This document shows, piece by piece, positions 48,301 to 57,904 of a DNA stretch of 64,000 nt. This DNA comes from Mesorhabditis belari. Its lineage: Eukaryota; Nematoda; Chromadorea; Rhabditida; Rhabditidae. Position numbers and translations under genes: made by a program. The notes under the pieces are model-generated. The model was not told where the DNA came from and made no database searches. It worked only from the letters and a program-made list of their open reading frames with translations. The stretch covers positions 1,221,001 through 1,285,000 of the forward strand of contig CAUEEP010000913.1 of assembly GCA_958450365.1 (NCBI GenBank). The letters are read 5' to 3'. Position 1 is the first letter of the stretch. Each line of letters opens with the position of its first letter.

Positions 48301-48336
48301 AAAGGAAAGAGCGCTGAACATATTCTGGAGCACCAT
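36337..48336 (-). CDS. Innexin (gap-junction channel subunit)
   Basis: Innexins form gap junctions and hemichannels in invertebrate plasma membranes. Fifteen coding exons join in phase (listed 5' to 3'): 48336-48266, 46154-46091, 45907-45794, 45642-45562, 45520-45466, 45232-45121, 44524-44422, 44121-44018, 43064-43007, 42154-42104, 41570-41440, 40924-40813, 39883-39798, 38096-38001, 37344-37242, 36462-36337 (16 pieces counting the last), giving 488 residues. Seen: [20 protein letters not shown]; helix 1 [14 protein letters not shown]; first extracellular loop with two Cys (ECW, YCW); the family hallmark YYQWVP then helix 2; helix 3 around [16 protein letters not shown]; second loop with Cys pair ([25 protein letters not shown]); helix 4 [16 protein letters not shown]; and a Ser/Arg-rich tail ending DSAVSF. 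Most introns carry repeats. An optional 20-nt exon at 36968-36949 would change the C terminus. I cannot assign the ortholog. Confidence 0.93.
36506..36795. mobile_element. Pogo/Tigger-like MITE with minisatellite core
   Basis: The ends CAGTCGAACATCGACC and GAGGTTCGACTG are inverted and flanked by TA (36504-36505 and 36796-36797). The core, about 36560-36770, is a 33/34-bp tandem repeat built of GGAACCGTATT and GGAACCATATTAGATCCAAA. Open frames through it on both strands are repeat translations. It lies in the last or next-to-last innexin intron. Confidence 0.7.
36949..36968 (-). CDS. Possible 20-nt microexon of innexin
   Basis: A clean acceptor (TTTTTCTTTTCAG) and donor (gtaaaag) bound 20 bases (GACCGAAGAGCCATCATGAG). 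Inclusion gives DRRAIM and shifts the last exon to a frame ending [10 protein letters not shown] then stop; skipping keeps the 42-codon frame. It may be a chance pair of sites. Confidence 0.35.
37441..37848. repeat. Foldback with about 170-bp arms in an innexin intron
   Basis: TTCTAAATTGCTTCAAATCT at the left inverts to AGATTTAAAGCAATTTAGAA at the right. Near the centre, AAAGTTACAGTGGTTTGTAG inverts to CTACAAACCACTGTAACTTT. A G.GTAGTC/ACT-rich loop holds GACTCG repeats. Confidence 0.75.
38389..38816 (+). mobile_element. Tc1-like transposon remnant inside mariner 2
   Basis: Terminal repeats are CAGGGTGCGTCATAATTATT and the complement of CAGGGTGCGCCATAATTATT, flanked by TA (38387-38388 and 38817-38818). 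Only the transposase C terminus remains: [20 protein letters not shown], then [16 protein letters not shown] and stop, a Tc1-family ending. It contains a copied piece of the innexin gene (38460-38515). Confidence 0.85.
38460..38515 (+). repeat. 56-bp copy of innexin exon/donor inside the Tc1-like remnant
   Basis: It is identical to 37983-38038, which spans the 3' part of the exon 38096-38001 and its splice donor. A 53-bp Tc1 segment (GCAACAAGATTGCAACGTCA...) is repeated on both sides of it (about 38407-38460 and 38516-38568). Confidence 0.85.
39142..39370. mobile_element. MITE family C, copy 1, inside mariner 2
   Basis: About 70-bp terminal repeats start CACTACTGGACAATGAAATA, with TA at 39140-39141 and 39371-39372. 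Removing it with one TA restores the mariner frame (RDLRHRWEQ). Copy 2 is at 57347-57577. Confidence 0.92.
40200..40450 (-). repeat. tRNA-derived SINE-like repeat
   Basis: On the minus strand GGGTCCAATGG (A-box-like) and GAGTTCGAGTCC (B-box-like) lie as in a tRNA, followed by a run of eight T (about 40197-40190). The GC-rich part upstream of it shares CTGG.ATG..GCCAG and AGCGATTAC.CG with 53335-53385, suggesting two copies of one family. Confidence 0.4.
41686..41942. mobile_element. MITE family A relative (ACTCTAAT subtype)
   Basis: Ends TAAATACTCTAATAGAACGCC and the complement of TAAATACTCTAATCGAATGCC. Internal CCGTCATTATGGGGGTGG and TAGACTACGCGAC are shared with family A and with the copy at 48563-48987. 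Confidence 0.7.
42672..42842 (+). repeat. 171-bp repeat, copy 1
   Basis: It matches 48774-48944 at about 95 percent by eye (TGTTGAGGGTGAGGCGCT, ATCAAACGCGTATTATTTGA, TTCTCCGCGCCATTT). The flanks here show no clear duplication. Confidence 0.75.
43109..43634 (+). pseudogene. Mariner transposon 3, internally deleted
   Basis: Ends TTGGGTTGGTGAATTGAAAA and the complement of TTAGGTTAGTGAATTGAAAA, with TA at 43107-43108 and 43635-43636. Only the last transposase residues remain ([20 protein letters not shown]...). The remainder (43154-43425) is an unexpected long inverted repeat (AGTTTGAGCACTTTCTTCAA at its left end). Confidence 0.88.
43705..43969 (-). mobile_element. MITE family A, copy 2 (265 bp)
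   Basis: It matches 10247-10510 in opposite orientation over its whole length. TA flanks at 43703-43704 and 43970-43971. It lies in an innexin intron, 49 bp from an exon. Confidence 0.9.
46346..46417 (-). repeat. tRNA-derived unit with near-complete cloverleaf
   Basis: The minus strand folds: acceptor GTCGGTG/CGCCGAT (7 pairs, G-T allowed), D arm GCTC/GAGC, anticodon stem TTCGC/GCGAA (perfect) with loop CCGATGA, and B box ATTCGAATCC. The T stem is poor, position 33 is C instead of T, and the loop would give GAT. A similar unit lies at 61565-61632, and similarity continues past the tRNA part (ATTT.T.TATTC), so I favour a SINE over a tRNA gene. Confidence 0.5.
46790..46945. repeat. Compound palindrome
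   Basis: AATCTTACTCATCTGAGTAA, GATGAGTAAGATTTAGGGGA and ACTAGTTCCCCTAAATCTTA alternate, so three short arms can pair in more than one way around a TTGCTACACGGCATAAAGCA spacer. Confidence 0.8.
47081..47377 (+). repeat. Minisatellite, 27 units of 11 bp with higher-order structure
   Basis: Two unit types, A (CTATTTGATAC) and B (CTATTTGGTAA), follow the order ABABBBB ABBBB ABABBBB ABABBBB A. It lies 5' of innexin exon 2 in intron. Confidence 0.9.
47631..47863 (-). mobile_element. 5S-rRNA-derived SINE
   Basis: Flanked by a perfect 13-bp target duplication ATATTAATGCATT (47618-47630 and 47864-47876). On the minus strand, CCCCGTCCGATCTGCCAAGT and TGAGCAACGTC then GTTAGT follow the nematode 5S rRNA Pol III promoter region (47789-47832). 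This is followed by a tRNA-B-box-like GGGTTCGACTCCCA and a unique body, and an AT-rich tail TTATTTTATTTT next to the 3' duplication. It is a retroposed non-coding element; the 62-codon frame over it is not a gene. Confidence 0.85.
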
Positions 48337-48562
48337 GGCTCCGACCTGAATCCCAAATATGAAGCGATGTTTCAAAGTTTAACAGAGTCTAACAGACTAA
48401 AATTGAGTCTACTTGATTAATCCCAAACATATTTTGCGTACTTCTTGATATCCACTACTCATTAAGTTAACGATAGTGTTTAAACAAGTTAAAATCGTTT
48501 GCAAAAATTGTACTTTCTTCAAAGGTTTGGTGGCTAAAGTTGAGATGATCAACTTACAATTA

Positions 48563-48987
48563 CCATACATACTCTAATCGAATGCCACCCCCATAATGAC
48601 GGGCGTACAGTCGCGTAGTTTAACTTTGAATCTCTCGTTCTCCGTGTTGCTTCATGCTACAGTGTGCGCTTGAGCGGCAAATGATAACTCTTGAAATCTA
48701 GTATTTTTTGGTACCAAAAGTGTAGTTGGGAAAAATCTAGGGGCTGAGAAAAAAATTATTTTCGAAAACAACACGGCCTTTTGTTGAGGGTGAGGCGCTG
48801 TTTGAGTTCTCTTTTAAATATCATTTTGTGGAGAATTAGTTAACCTTTCTACTCATATCAAACGCGTATTATTTGACGAAATTTGCTAGAAGTTTTTAGA
48901 AAATCTCTTTGATTCTCCGCGCCATTTCATTCTCCCCAATTAGACAACACGGCTGTACGAGGGGATGGCTTTCAATTAGAGTATTTA
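48563..48987. mobile_element. MITE (ACTCTAAT subtype) interrupted by the 171-bp repeat
   Basis: Ends ACCATACATACTCTAATCGA and the complement of AAATACTCTAATTGAAAGCC; the interior is inverted relative to 41686-41942. The 171-bp repeat (48774-48944) is inserted and flanked by ACAACACGGC on both sides. Confidence 0.75.
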
Positions 48988-49397
48988 GTTCCACAGGATC
49001 AGGATAATGAAAGTGTTACATCCAATAGAAGGCTTGCAAAATATTCTTAACGTAAGTTTCTACATTAAACATTTAAATTCTATTTCTGGTCTCTTTGAAT
49101 TTGGCTCTGTACGGGGCGCCTCCAGAAGGAGGCCTTTTCTCATAAACTTTCCATTTCCTCTAAAAGCTCTCAGAGTTTCTTTTTTAATCGAGTTATTAAA
49201 TTGTGAAACCTTTTACCCCGCCATGTTCGTGATATTCCCGCCTTGCCTAGATTTAAAGCCACAATTTCGGCAATTCATTTAACTGCTCTGTGATTCTTTC
49301 TTGAGGTATCTTTTTATCTTTTGAGTGTTTTTTTTTTGAGTGGTGTCCTGGGTGATTATTGTGATCTTGTTTTGTCGCCATTCGACTGAATAAAGCA

Positions 49398-49478
49398 TAT
49401 ACGGTATTCTCTCTAATAGTAGTGCGCACTACTAAATTTTTCAACTCCCTCCTGGACCGCAATACTATTAGAGAGTGC
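49398..49478. repeat. Deleted copy of MITE family B
   Basis: ATACGGTATTCTCTCTAATAG at the left and ATACTATTAGAGAGTGCACT at the right are family B ends; only about 40 unrelated bases lie between. Confidence 0.7.
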
Positions 49479-50067
49479 ACTGACTATGAGAGACAATACG
49501 CTAGATATATTGAATCTACAAAATTTGCATATTTTAACTCAAATTTTCGCTTTTTAACTCTTTAAGATGCAATTCTGCAAGAAAAATGCAAAAAAAATGC
49601 AATGCAAAAGTTTTGAATGCATCAGGTGAATGCAAAATTTAAGGTGTTTTCTAAATAAATTGTTTGGGGCAAACTCTTTGAAAATGATACGTTTATGATC
49701 AAAAAAATTCCCCTCCAAAACCATTTGCCATTTGGCATTTTCCCTTTTTGTCCCCCCTCTAACTACGGGCCTGGTTATACCCTCCGTAAGCACTTGTAGA
49801 TGCTGAAGCGTACTGTAAAGTGCAGCTGCAGTGTGCTCTAGGTGCTGCTTGGGGTACTGTAGAGCGTGAAAAGCTATGTTTTATAGTCGAAGTGCAATCA
49901 ATGTTCTCACTTACAATCATAGCACTTTTTTTCTGATCTAAGAGCTTCACTTCTTATTGCGAAAACAGTAGTAGCGAAACTGAGAAAGTAGCGAAACGCT
50001 TGTGAAATTTTTGGATACTTTTATTCATTGGAAAGATTGACAAAAATTTTTGTCAATCTAAACCCAC

Positions 50068-50111
50068 CTCAACGACAGCCGCGTGATGATACGATGAATC
50101 ACGACCGTGTC
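50068..50111 (-). CDS. Candidate upstream innexin exon
   Basis: It has acceptor TTTTCTAG and donor gtgggt. In the frame set by its neighbours it encodes HGRDSSYHHAAVVE. Exit phase 0 joins the acceptor at 48346 and continues [10 protein letters not shown] in frame; entry phase matches the exon at 57865-57904. A longer N terminus than the MVLQNMF start would result. Confidence 0.45.
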
Positions 50112-50401
50112 CTAGAAAATGTTTATTCATCAATTTTCAGTTTTAAAAAAGTTTTAAAAGCTTTATTAGATTTATTAGAATTTTTGTCAGCTTTTAAAAG
50201 GAAAAATTTTTTTTTTCAAAAATTTTTAATTTACCTGTATCATTGACTTTAAAAATGCTGAAAGCGCAAAAATTTTTAAACAAGAATTTTAGGAAACTCT
50301 TTGAATCGAGCTTTATTTAACGATTGCGAATTTTCAAATATTTTAAATGAATTTTATTTGCTTCAACTTTAAACGGATTATTTTAAATTTATTTTAAATT
50401 A

Positions 50402-50796
50402 GACTTCGGAAAACAAAACTTAACCAAAACGAAAACTACCAAAACCAAAACCATAACAAAACCAAAACCAAAACCAAAACTAACCAAAACTCGCCAATAT
50501 CTCGCGATTGGGAGGAGCTAGCGAAAATCTATTTGCAGATTTGAAATCAGCGTCCAAAAATCTATCCCGTAGGCTATTTTTTTGTTTCGAAATTTCGAGG
50601 TCGTATTTTGGTCCTTTTTTCGGCCGCGAGATTTTGTGGACTGAGAAAAAGTGAAAGGCAGATTTGCATTTTACATTAAAATTTGCATTTTACAATTTTA
50701 AATTTACATGTTAATTTATATGCAAATTGGGTTTTGGTTTGTTTTGGTGTTTTGCTTTTGGTCTGTTTTGGTGTTTTGGTTTTGTTTGCCGAACGC
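50402..50796 (-). mobile_element. TA-target MITE with (CCAAAA)n ends, copy 2
   Basis: Inverse copy of 12596-12998, with TA at 50400-50401 and 50797-50798. The repeat lengths at the ends differ between copies while the interior is nearly identical. Confidence 0.85.
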
Positions 50797-51164
50797 TAGC
50801 TTAAAGCGCAAAAATTTTTAAACAAGGATTTTAGGAAACTCTTTGAATCGAGCTTTATTTAACGATTGTGAATTTTCAAATATTTTAAATGAATTTTATT
50901 TACTTCAACTTTAAACGGATTGATTTTAAATTGATTTTAAATTCAATTTTCTCAAATCACTATGCATTTTTGTTTTCATTAAAACACTTCAAAGAATCTC
51001 GAAAATTTGATTCAACAAATTTCAATAATACTTTGAAAGTAGGCTAGCTTTTTTTTACTTGTTTCAACTTTTTTTTCTGCACAAATCTCCCTTTAAATTC
51101 AATAGTTCTTCGATGCTGACAGTTTTTCGGCTTTAAGAATCATCAAATGATTGTTTAACTTAAA

Positions 51165-51265
51165 GCATCAGTTGCTGCATCAGCATCAGTTGCTGCATCA
51201 GCATCAGTTGCTGCATCAGCATCAGTTGCTGCATCAGCATCAGTTGCTGCATCAGCATCAGTTAA
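51165..51265 (+). repeat. Minisatellite, 18-bp unit
   Basis: CATCAGTTGCTGCATCAG is repeated five times. It lies next to the long foldback. Confidence 0.85.
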
Positions 51266-51304
51266 TCGCAGTTCAAAAGGGCCAAAGCAAGTCAAAGTTT
51301 TTTT

Positions 51305-52260
51305 GGTACTTATTAAGTTAAGGGATCACTTTTTTTTTGTTTCTGGGGTAACTTTTTGCGTAGAATCCGATAATCGCCATTCCAAAAACGGTTTTTTGCG
51401 TTTCTGATAAGAAAATGCAACTTTTTTCGGGAAAATTTGCAAATTCATTCTCTTTGATTCTGAGCTTTTGGATCGCGCTTAAAAGACGAAATTAAAACCG
51501 ATTAAACCTGAGCTCTATCACCCAAAACCTTTATAAGCTGTTCTTTTGCGCTAAACGCTAGATAAACCATCCAAAAAACATTTGGAATCAATGGTCAACA
51601 AACCAATATGAATCTACTCGAGCTTAGCGAGAAATTGCTTCTGCCTGATGTCCAACTTCGTACTTCGTAAAACTGGTACTAAAAGAGTTGGAGGAGGCCT
51701 CTTTTTTTGCTTCTGGGGTAACTTTTTGCGTAGAATCCGAAAATCGCCATCCCAAAATCCGTTTGTTGTTGTTGTTCGAAGTCGACATCAGGCAGAAGCA
51801 ATTTCTCACTAAGCCCCGCATAACCCTTCATGTCTTCATTTCCACCACTTGGACACGTTTTTATTTTCTGTGCACAAGTCCAGGATCTTGTCACTTTTTC
51901 GAAGTCGACACCAAGCAGAAGCAATTTCTCGCTAAGCTCGAGTAGATTCATATTGGTTTGTTGACCATTGATTCCAAATGTTTTCGGATGGTTTATCTAG
52001 CGTTTAGCGCAAAAGAACAGCTTATAAAGGTTTTGGGTGATAGAGTTCAGGTTTAATCAGTTTTAATTTCGTCTTTTAAGCGGCATCCAAAAGCTCAGAA
52101 TCAAAGAAAATGAATTTGCAAATTTTCCCAAAAAAAGTTGCTTTTTCTTATCAGAAACGCAATAAACGGATTTTGGAATGGCGATTTTCGGATACTACGC
52201 AAAAATTTACCCCAGAAGCAAAAAAAAGTGATCCCTTAACTTTATAAGTACCGAGTTTTT
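51305..52260. repeat. Long foldback with about 350-bp arms
   Basis: Left arm 51305-51660 and right arm about 51900-52260 are inverted copies with few mismatches (TTAAGGGATCACTTTTTTTT at the left end, GAAATTGCTTCTGCC. near the centre). The 240-bp spacer contains further inverted pieces of the arms. Transcribed, as it would be in innexin intron 1, it would make a long hairpin. Confidence 0.85.
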
Positions 52261-52351
52261 TGGTAAAAGCTTTTTTAGACCTTTTACTCTTCGATGCCGA
52301 TAGAAAGAGAGCGGTCCCCGGGTTTGCATTTCGTTTTCTCCGCAAAAGCGA

Positions 52352-52494
52352 TCATTTGTGCATGATCGGGATGATCATTCTTGTCGCAGTAATTGAATGG
52401 CGTTTTCGATAAAACATTCGATTCGAGGATTTTTCTATGGCTCGATTTTGAGGCGGTGATTCTTGCGGCAGTGATTTCAGTGGAATCGAGCTTT
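52352..52494 (-). other. Complex-sequence open stretch, possible exon
   Basis: An acceptor (TCGATTCTGCAG) opens a 47-codon frame (SSIPLKSLPQESPPQNRAIE...) to a stop. An overlapping frame, 52284-52538, reads FNYCDKNDHPDHAQMIAFAE. The first would also join in phase to the exon at 57865. Neither is recognised. The stretch is less AT-rich than its surroundings, which is why I note it. Confidence 0.25.
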
Positions 52495-54269
52495 CTGCAG
52501 AATCGACGGGTTTTATTTGAAAAAAGGGGAAAACACAAGTGAATAAGGCTTTGAAATAAAAAATATTCACAACAAAAGCAAGGGGAAATAATTTTGAGTA
52601 AATGGCGAGGGAAGGCTGTAATTTGAAAGAAGAAAGACGCTTAACTAATTAGCTAAAGTTCTTGATTTCAAAAGTTAATTGCCTAAATTTGAAACTATGC
52701 TTTAAGAATTGATGAATTTCTCATCGATTTTTTGAGTAAATGAAAATTTTGTATTTTCTGAAGCAAAACTGTGAGCAAATGATCGAAAATGTTTAAAAAT
52801 AAGCAAAGGAAAATGTTAAAAAATGGATCTACTCTTGTATTAATAAAAGAATGTAGGGAATCGAACAGCAATGAGTTTAGATGTAAATAAACTGTGATTA
52901 GATGGAAAAATATCTTTTTAAAGAAAAGATTGATGTCTTCTCAGAAGTAAGGGGGACAGGTTGAATCCAACTGGAAGTAACGGAAGAAATTGGTCATTTC
53001 TGTGAGGAAGGGAAGCAAAATTATGATAGTCACGAGGGTTGACACATTTTAGAAAACGCAGTCACGTAAAACGAGAGGCGAAATGACTAAAGTGAATCAG
53101 TTTATCAATAATCTATCAGGTTTAGAAGATGAAAGCGAGTTTTCGGATCAGTTTCAACCTTGAGTGTTTGGGTTTTGATTGGGTTGAATGTCTGGGTTGA
53201 ATGGGATGCCGAATTTGTATCAGGGATATTAAATATGGTCAAGCACTGACCCAGGGAACTTGACCCATGGTGGTGCCCGCGAGAGATTTCCCGTCGCTAG
53301 TCGAATCTGGAATCTGCAAACACTAGAAAAGGTACAGCTACCTATCTGGATGCTGTGCCAGATGGGGAGCGATTACACGCGCGCTCAAAGGACAAAGGCA
53401 GTCTTTTCCAGCATTTCTTTTTTGACTTGTAAATGGCTTTAAATAGAAGATATTTAGCTGGAAATTTGTACCCGAGGGTTTTCGAGGTCGGGGAATCGAT
53501 TGAAGCTAGTCATTTTATTGAGTCTATTTCGGCATTTGCTGAAATCTCATTTTTATTGACCTATTGACAATCGAAAATGAACAGCAAGTGAAGCAATTAG
53601 TTTGAAGCTGGATACTGGAAAACAGGTAAAAAAAATATTGATGCATTGTCTAGAAGGTGAAAAGGGGCATGAAAATAATGTGGGTGGGAATGTGGCCGTG
53701 TTTCTTCACACGTCGTCTTCAACACAAAAAAAAAGAGCAAGCCCAAGAAGGGGGTCCTCACTTTTGCCTCCATCAAAGGCTATAGGTGCCCCCCGGTCTA
53801 ATCAAAACTTCACTCCGACGATGTGCCTTTTGAAAAGAACCACACAAAAGGCAAAGAAAAGACCTGCCCCGAGTCTCCCCTCCCGCCTTTCTTCTTTTCC
53901 CCCCATTTTCTTTTCTTTTCTTGATCAATAAATTAGCGCCCCGGCTATTATATGTCTCGGGATTACTTCTTTTCTTTTCTCTTTTTCCCAGTTGAATATC
54001 TTTTTTCGTCTTTTCATGGGTTTCTTCCCACAAATGCAGATTTACTGAAAGTTTTTTTGTTTGAAAAAGATTGATCTAGTGATGGGGATTTTCCTGGAAA
54101 CGGGCCAAATGTTGCGAAAACTTGAACTAGAATAAAGATTTGAGTTGGAATGCTAATTGTTAGATAAAATGAGATTTTCAAGATGAGATTTTCAAGATGA
54201 GATTTTCTCGAGCTGAAACAAGTCAAATCAAGGTGAAAAAAGGCAAAGATTGGTTCAAATGATTGTGGG

Positions 54270-54830
54270 ACATGTGCCCCGCCCCTTTTGCCATTGGCAA
54301 TCCAACTTTGAACTCAAATATCTTGATGTTGGGCTGTTCAATTTCAATAGTTTTTTTATACCAATCGATAGAGAAAGACTTGGCGCATTCAATGATACAA
54401 AGAATATTTAAATTGAAAAGTCCAACACCAAGAAATTTGAATTTAAAGTTGGATTGCCCATGGGAAAAGGGGCGGGACGACGAACCTTTTATACACGCCC
54501 CGCCCCTTTTCCCATTGGCAATCCAACTTTGAGCTCAAATTTCTTGGTGTTGAGCTGTTCAATTTCAATAGTTTTTTTATACCAATCGATAGAGAAAGAC
54601 TTGGCGCATTCAATGATACAAAGATTATTTAAATTGAAAAGCCTAACACCAAGGAATTTGAGTTTAAAGTTGGATTACCAATGGGAAAAGGGGCGGGGCG
54701 TGTATGAAATGTCCAATATGGCTGTCCAATATAATAATGGTTAATTTGAGTTAACCATTTGACTTGAATAGACGCCAACCAAATATGGTACATTTTTGAG
54801 GACCGCTCAATTTTATGCGAAGATGAATTT
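54270..54830. mobile_element. Foldback family D, copy 1
   Basis: Repeated inverted blocks: CGCCCCTTTTGCCATTGGCA, GATGTTGGGCTGTTCAATTT, ATACCAATCGATAGAGAAAG and complements make two back-to-back palindromes of about 210 bp. The trailing part (TGGTTAATTTGAGTTAACCA) is also shared with copy 2. Overlapping frames in both strands are repeat translations. Confidence 0.8.
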
Positions 54831-57091
54831 GAAAGGCCGGATAAACTAATGTGAATGATTAACTTGAATAGTTGATCGTTTTGGAACAAAAAAAACGATA
54901 GTTGATCGTTTTGAAACAAATTTTTTCAAAAACACTTGCCTTGAAGGCAAGCGGCTCGCAATGTGGAATCGTATGTTGATACTTTTATTGTGGGTTATTA
55001 TTGAGTAAAAGAATATCGCTAAACTTATTCAAGCCATATATATAAAGCCAAAGATGAGCTGAATCGTAAAGTTGAAACAGAAAACTGTAAATGATTAAAG
55101 GTAATATATTTAGTAGTAAGTGAAGAGTTTACTGTAACTTGGTATAAACCTGATTGCTAGTACGAAAGATACGAAAGACGAATAGAAATAAGCGTTTACA
55201 TTATCGTCTGGCTTTGAAAAGTTGAAGCTTGAACTGTAAAAAGTTGTTTTAAACAAATAGAAATCAATATTTTTCAAAAGCTAAAACTTTTTTTTGTTTT
55301 TTTTTGTTCACTACATCTTTTTGGAGGCATAGATTTTCTCAGGGTTGCAAAAGGTGGAGAGGTGAAGGAAAACGAAATCGAAAAGCTCTCATTACCTGAA
55401 AATGGGGTAGACAAACCCCTCATCCATCCATTCCCAACCATTGAATACTCCACTGATTGCTATTTTTCCTTTTTGCTAATAATCTTTTACGCCTTAGAGT
55501 TAGAGAAACAAGAGAATTTAAGAAAATTAACTATTTGTTCAAAGATATTTAAATAAACTTGTTTCGAAAGTGTCAGAAAATTTGTAAAAAGTATTGAACT
55601 TCTTTAAAAGAAATGGAAAGCTACGCGTTTATTGATGCACTTAAAAGATAGCCTTGATAAGCTTTTTGGCAAGCTGAAAAAACGTTGTTTCAAATTTGTT
55701 ATGATTAAAATTGGCAATCTACAATCAATGATACAATTGTTGGCAAAAAGTGCACAGGATTTCTCAAAATTAAAGTAGTTTAGAAAGGTTTAGAAAGGTT
55801 TTGAAAAGTTTAGAAAGGTTTAGAAAGGTTTAGAAATGAAATTTCTTTACGAAATATAAAACTTTCGAATCAAAATATCAACTACTAGAGGAGGGAAAGT
55901 TGAGGGAAAGAGAGGAAAGGGAAAGAGCCAAAAAAGTGAAGAGGTCGAAGGTGAGAATGAGCAAGTCTCATCTCAGAAAAGGGTAGGAAAAAAAAGAAGA
56001 GAATTCGATTTGTGTCGCATCACTCTTCACCTTTTTTTTTCTTTCTTTTTCTATTCGCTTTTCTTGGTGATATCCATTTCAAGTAAGTAGACAAAACGGG
56101 AAGACAAAAAAGTAAAAGAGAAGAAGAAAATGAAAAGAAATGAAAGATATCTGAAGGATGAGAAATGGGAGGGACATTCAAATCGATTTTTTTTGTAATA
56201 AATAGAAAGGATTAGTGAAAGATTGCTTAAAGATTGAATGTTTTTTAAACACTATGAAACTCGGCTAAAACACTGATCACCCACAACTAGACCTGCTTCT
56301 CAATAGAAAATGGCTTTGGCTTTGGCATTTGGTGAGAGTGAGAGCCGAACTTGCGGACAAGAATGTAACAGGCCCATTAGTCAGCAGACTATTCACTAGA
56401 TCACCGAAGGCGATCAGGCGATGGCTAATTTAATGTAAAATTAAAATTTAATTTAATGGCTTCTTAAAGAGTCTAAATATCTTTTGCAGAAAAACCCACT
56501 CGAAATCAGATTTCTGTAGATCGTCTGGCGGGCGCTCATCGCGCGAAACACATTAGAATTATTTTCTAATAAGAATCGGATTTCGAATCGAAATTGCAGT
56601 TTTTGATTTCAAAATAATCAAATAGAAAAATATTAGTTTCAAGTTTTTTTTTTCAGCTAATCTGTGCAATATTTGATTTTTAATAGGCTTTTCGCTTTCG
56701 AGCAAAGAAAATCGAAGAGAGAACTTTTGCGCATTTGACAGGTCGGTAAATTTTCGTTGCCCAATCAATTCAAAGAAGTTTTGAATGAAAAATCAGATGA
56801 ATTATAAATTCCATTTCTAATTCTTGAAAAAAAAAAATCAAAAAAACGAGTTTTTAGAGACTTAAACTTTGAAGTGACTTATTTGTGAGCAAAACTCAAA
56901 TGAAAACTAAAGCCACGGCAATTATGTAGCATTTTTCGTTTGGCTTTTCATTTTCGAATCTTTTGTTTCAACTTTGCTTTCTTGTCCTTTCGGTTTTGGG
57001 GAGGATTTTGAAGTATTGTTTCACTCTGTGACTTGAACATTTTTCTAAGCTTATAACTAGTGCGTACTTGTTTCGCTCGTGAATCAGTTCT

Positions 57092-57640
57092 GTTAACTCC
57101 GCCCCTTTTTTTCGATCCGTTTTTCGTTGGACATTTCGGTCCGTATTTTGCTCGTATCTTGGCCGAGTATTTTTTGAAAAAACGTTGAATTAGCTTTCAT
57201 TCGGTTCGAAATCAAATTTTCGATCTACGAATCGACATCAACAATCAACAATCAACAATCAACAATCAACAATCAACAATAGAAAATTTGATTTCGAATC
57301 GAATGAAAGCAAATTAAACATTTTTCAAACAAACCCGATCAAGATACACTACTGGACAATGAAATATCATATTTGAAAAACGATCGTCACTTTCGCGCGT
57401 CTGTAACTCCCTTGTCTTTTCCGTATTTCTAAATATTAATATTACCATTGTGTAGCCCTTGAAAAGAGCTTTCAGAAAATGTACAACACTAATAGTTTAA
57501 ACTCAAAGACAAGGGAGTTACAGACGCGCGAAAGCGACGATCGTTTTTCAAATATCATATTTCATTGTCCAGTACTGTACGAGCAAAATTCATAGATTGC
57601 CAACAGCAAACGGATCGAAAAAAGGAAAAAAAAGAGTTAA
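57092..57640. repeat. Foldback with a MITE in one arm
   Basis: The outer arms begin TTAACTC....TTTTTTTCGATCCG and its complement; near the loop GCTTTCATTCGGTTCGAAAT inverts to ATTTCGAATCGAATGAAAGC. The loop is an AATCAACA repeat. The right arm is split by MITE family C copy 2. Confidence 0.8.
57347..57577. mobile_element. MITE family C, copy 2
   Basis: 231 bp, with TA at 57345-57346 and 57578-57579, nearly identical to 39142-39370. Confidence 0.92.
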
Positions 57641-57864
57641 AATGGCTACCGTTCACCAATCCTTTACAAATTGCCTTTTAAAAATAAAAAAAAGTGCCAT
57701 TAAACGTGAAACACGGGATTTTGAGATGATTTCTTAAGGTTTTTAAAAAAAAGTTGTATAACTTACTAAATTACTACATATAAATAGAAATATAATAAGT
57801 TTTACGATTAAATTTTCGCTAGATAACTTTAAGCAAAAGTTTTGATCAAATTTTTGATACTTAC

Positions 57865-57904
57865 CAAAAAATCTGCGCTGTGGCAGGAATCCACCGGTGC
57901 GCAT
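57865..57904 (-). CDS. Candidate first coding exon of innexin (long form)
   Basis: ATG at 57904 opens MRTGGFLPQRRFF and ends in a strong donor (G/gtaagt) in phase 1. The next phase-compatible exon is 50068-50111, then the innexin core. Together they add 31 residues before MVLQNMF. The 7.7-kb intron is long but full of repeats. No acceptor precedes the ATG, which fits a first exon. Confidence 0.4.

Noticed and set aside
51165..51265. CRISPR-like or coding Gln/Ala repeat
   Set aside because: Five direct 18-bp units without spacers and no flanking splice sites.
52284..52538. 84-codon frame with YCDKNDHPDHAQ as a zinc-binding protein
   Set aside because: Spacing of Cys and His fits no domain I know; kept only as a possible exon region.
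54263..54919. Overlapping frames with HWQSNFKLE-like repeats
   Set aside because: They come from a foldback element repeated at 62770-63440; both strands are open because of the palindromes.
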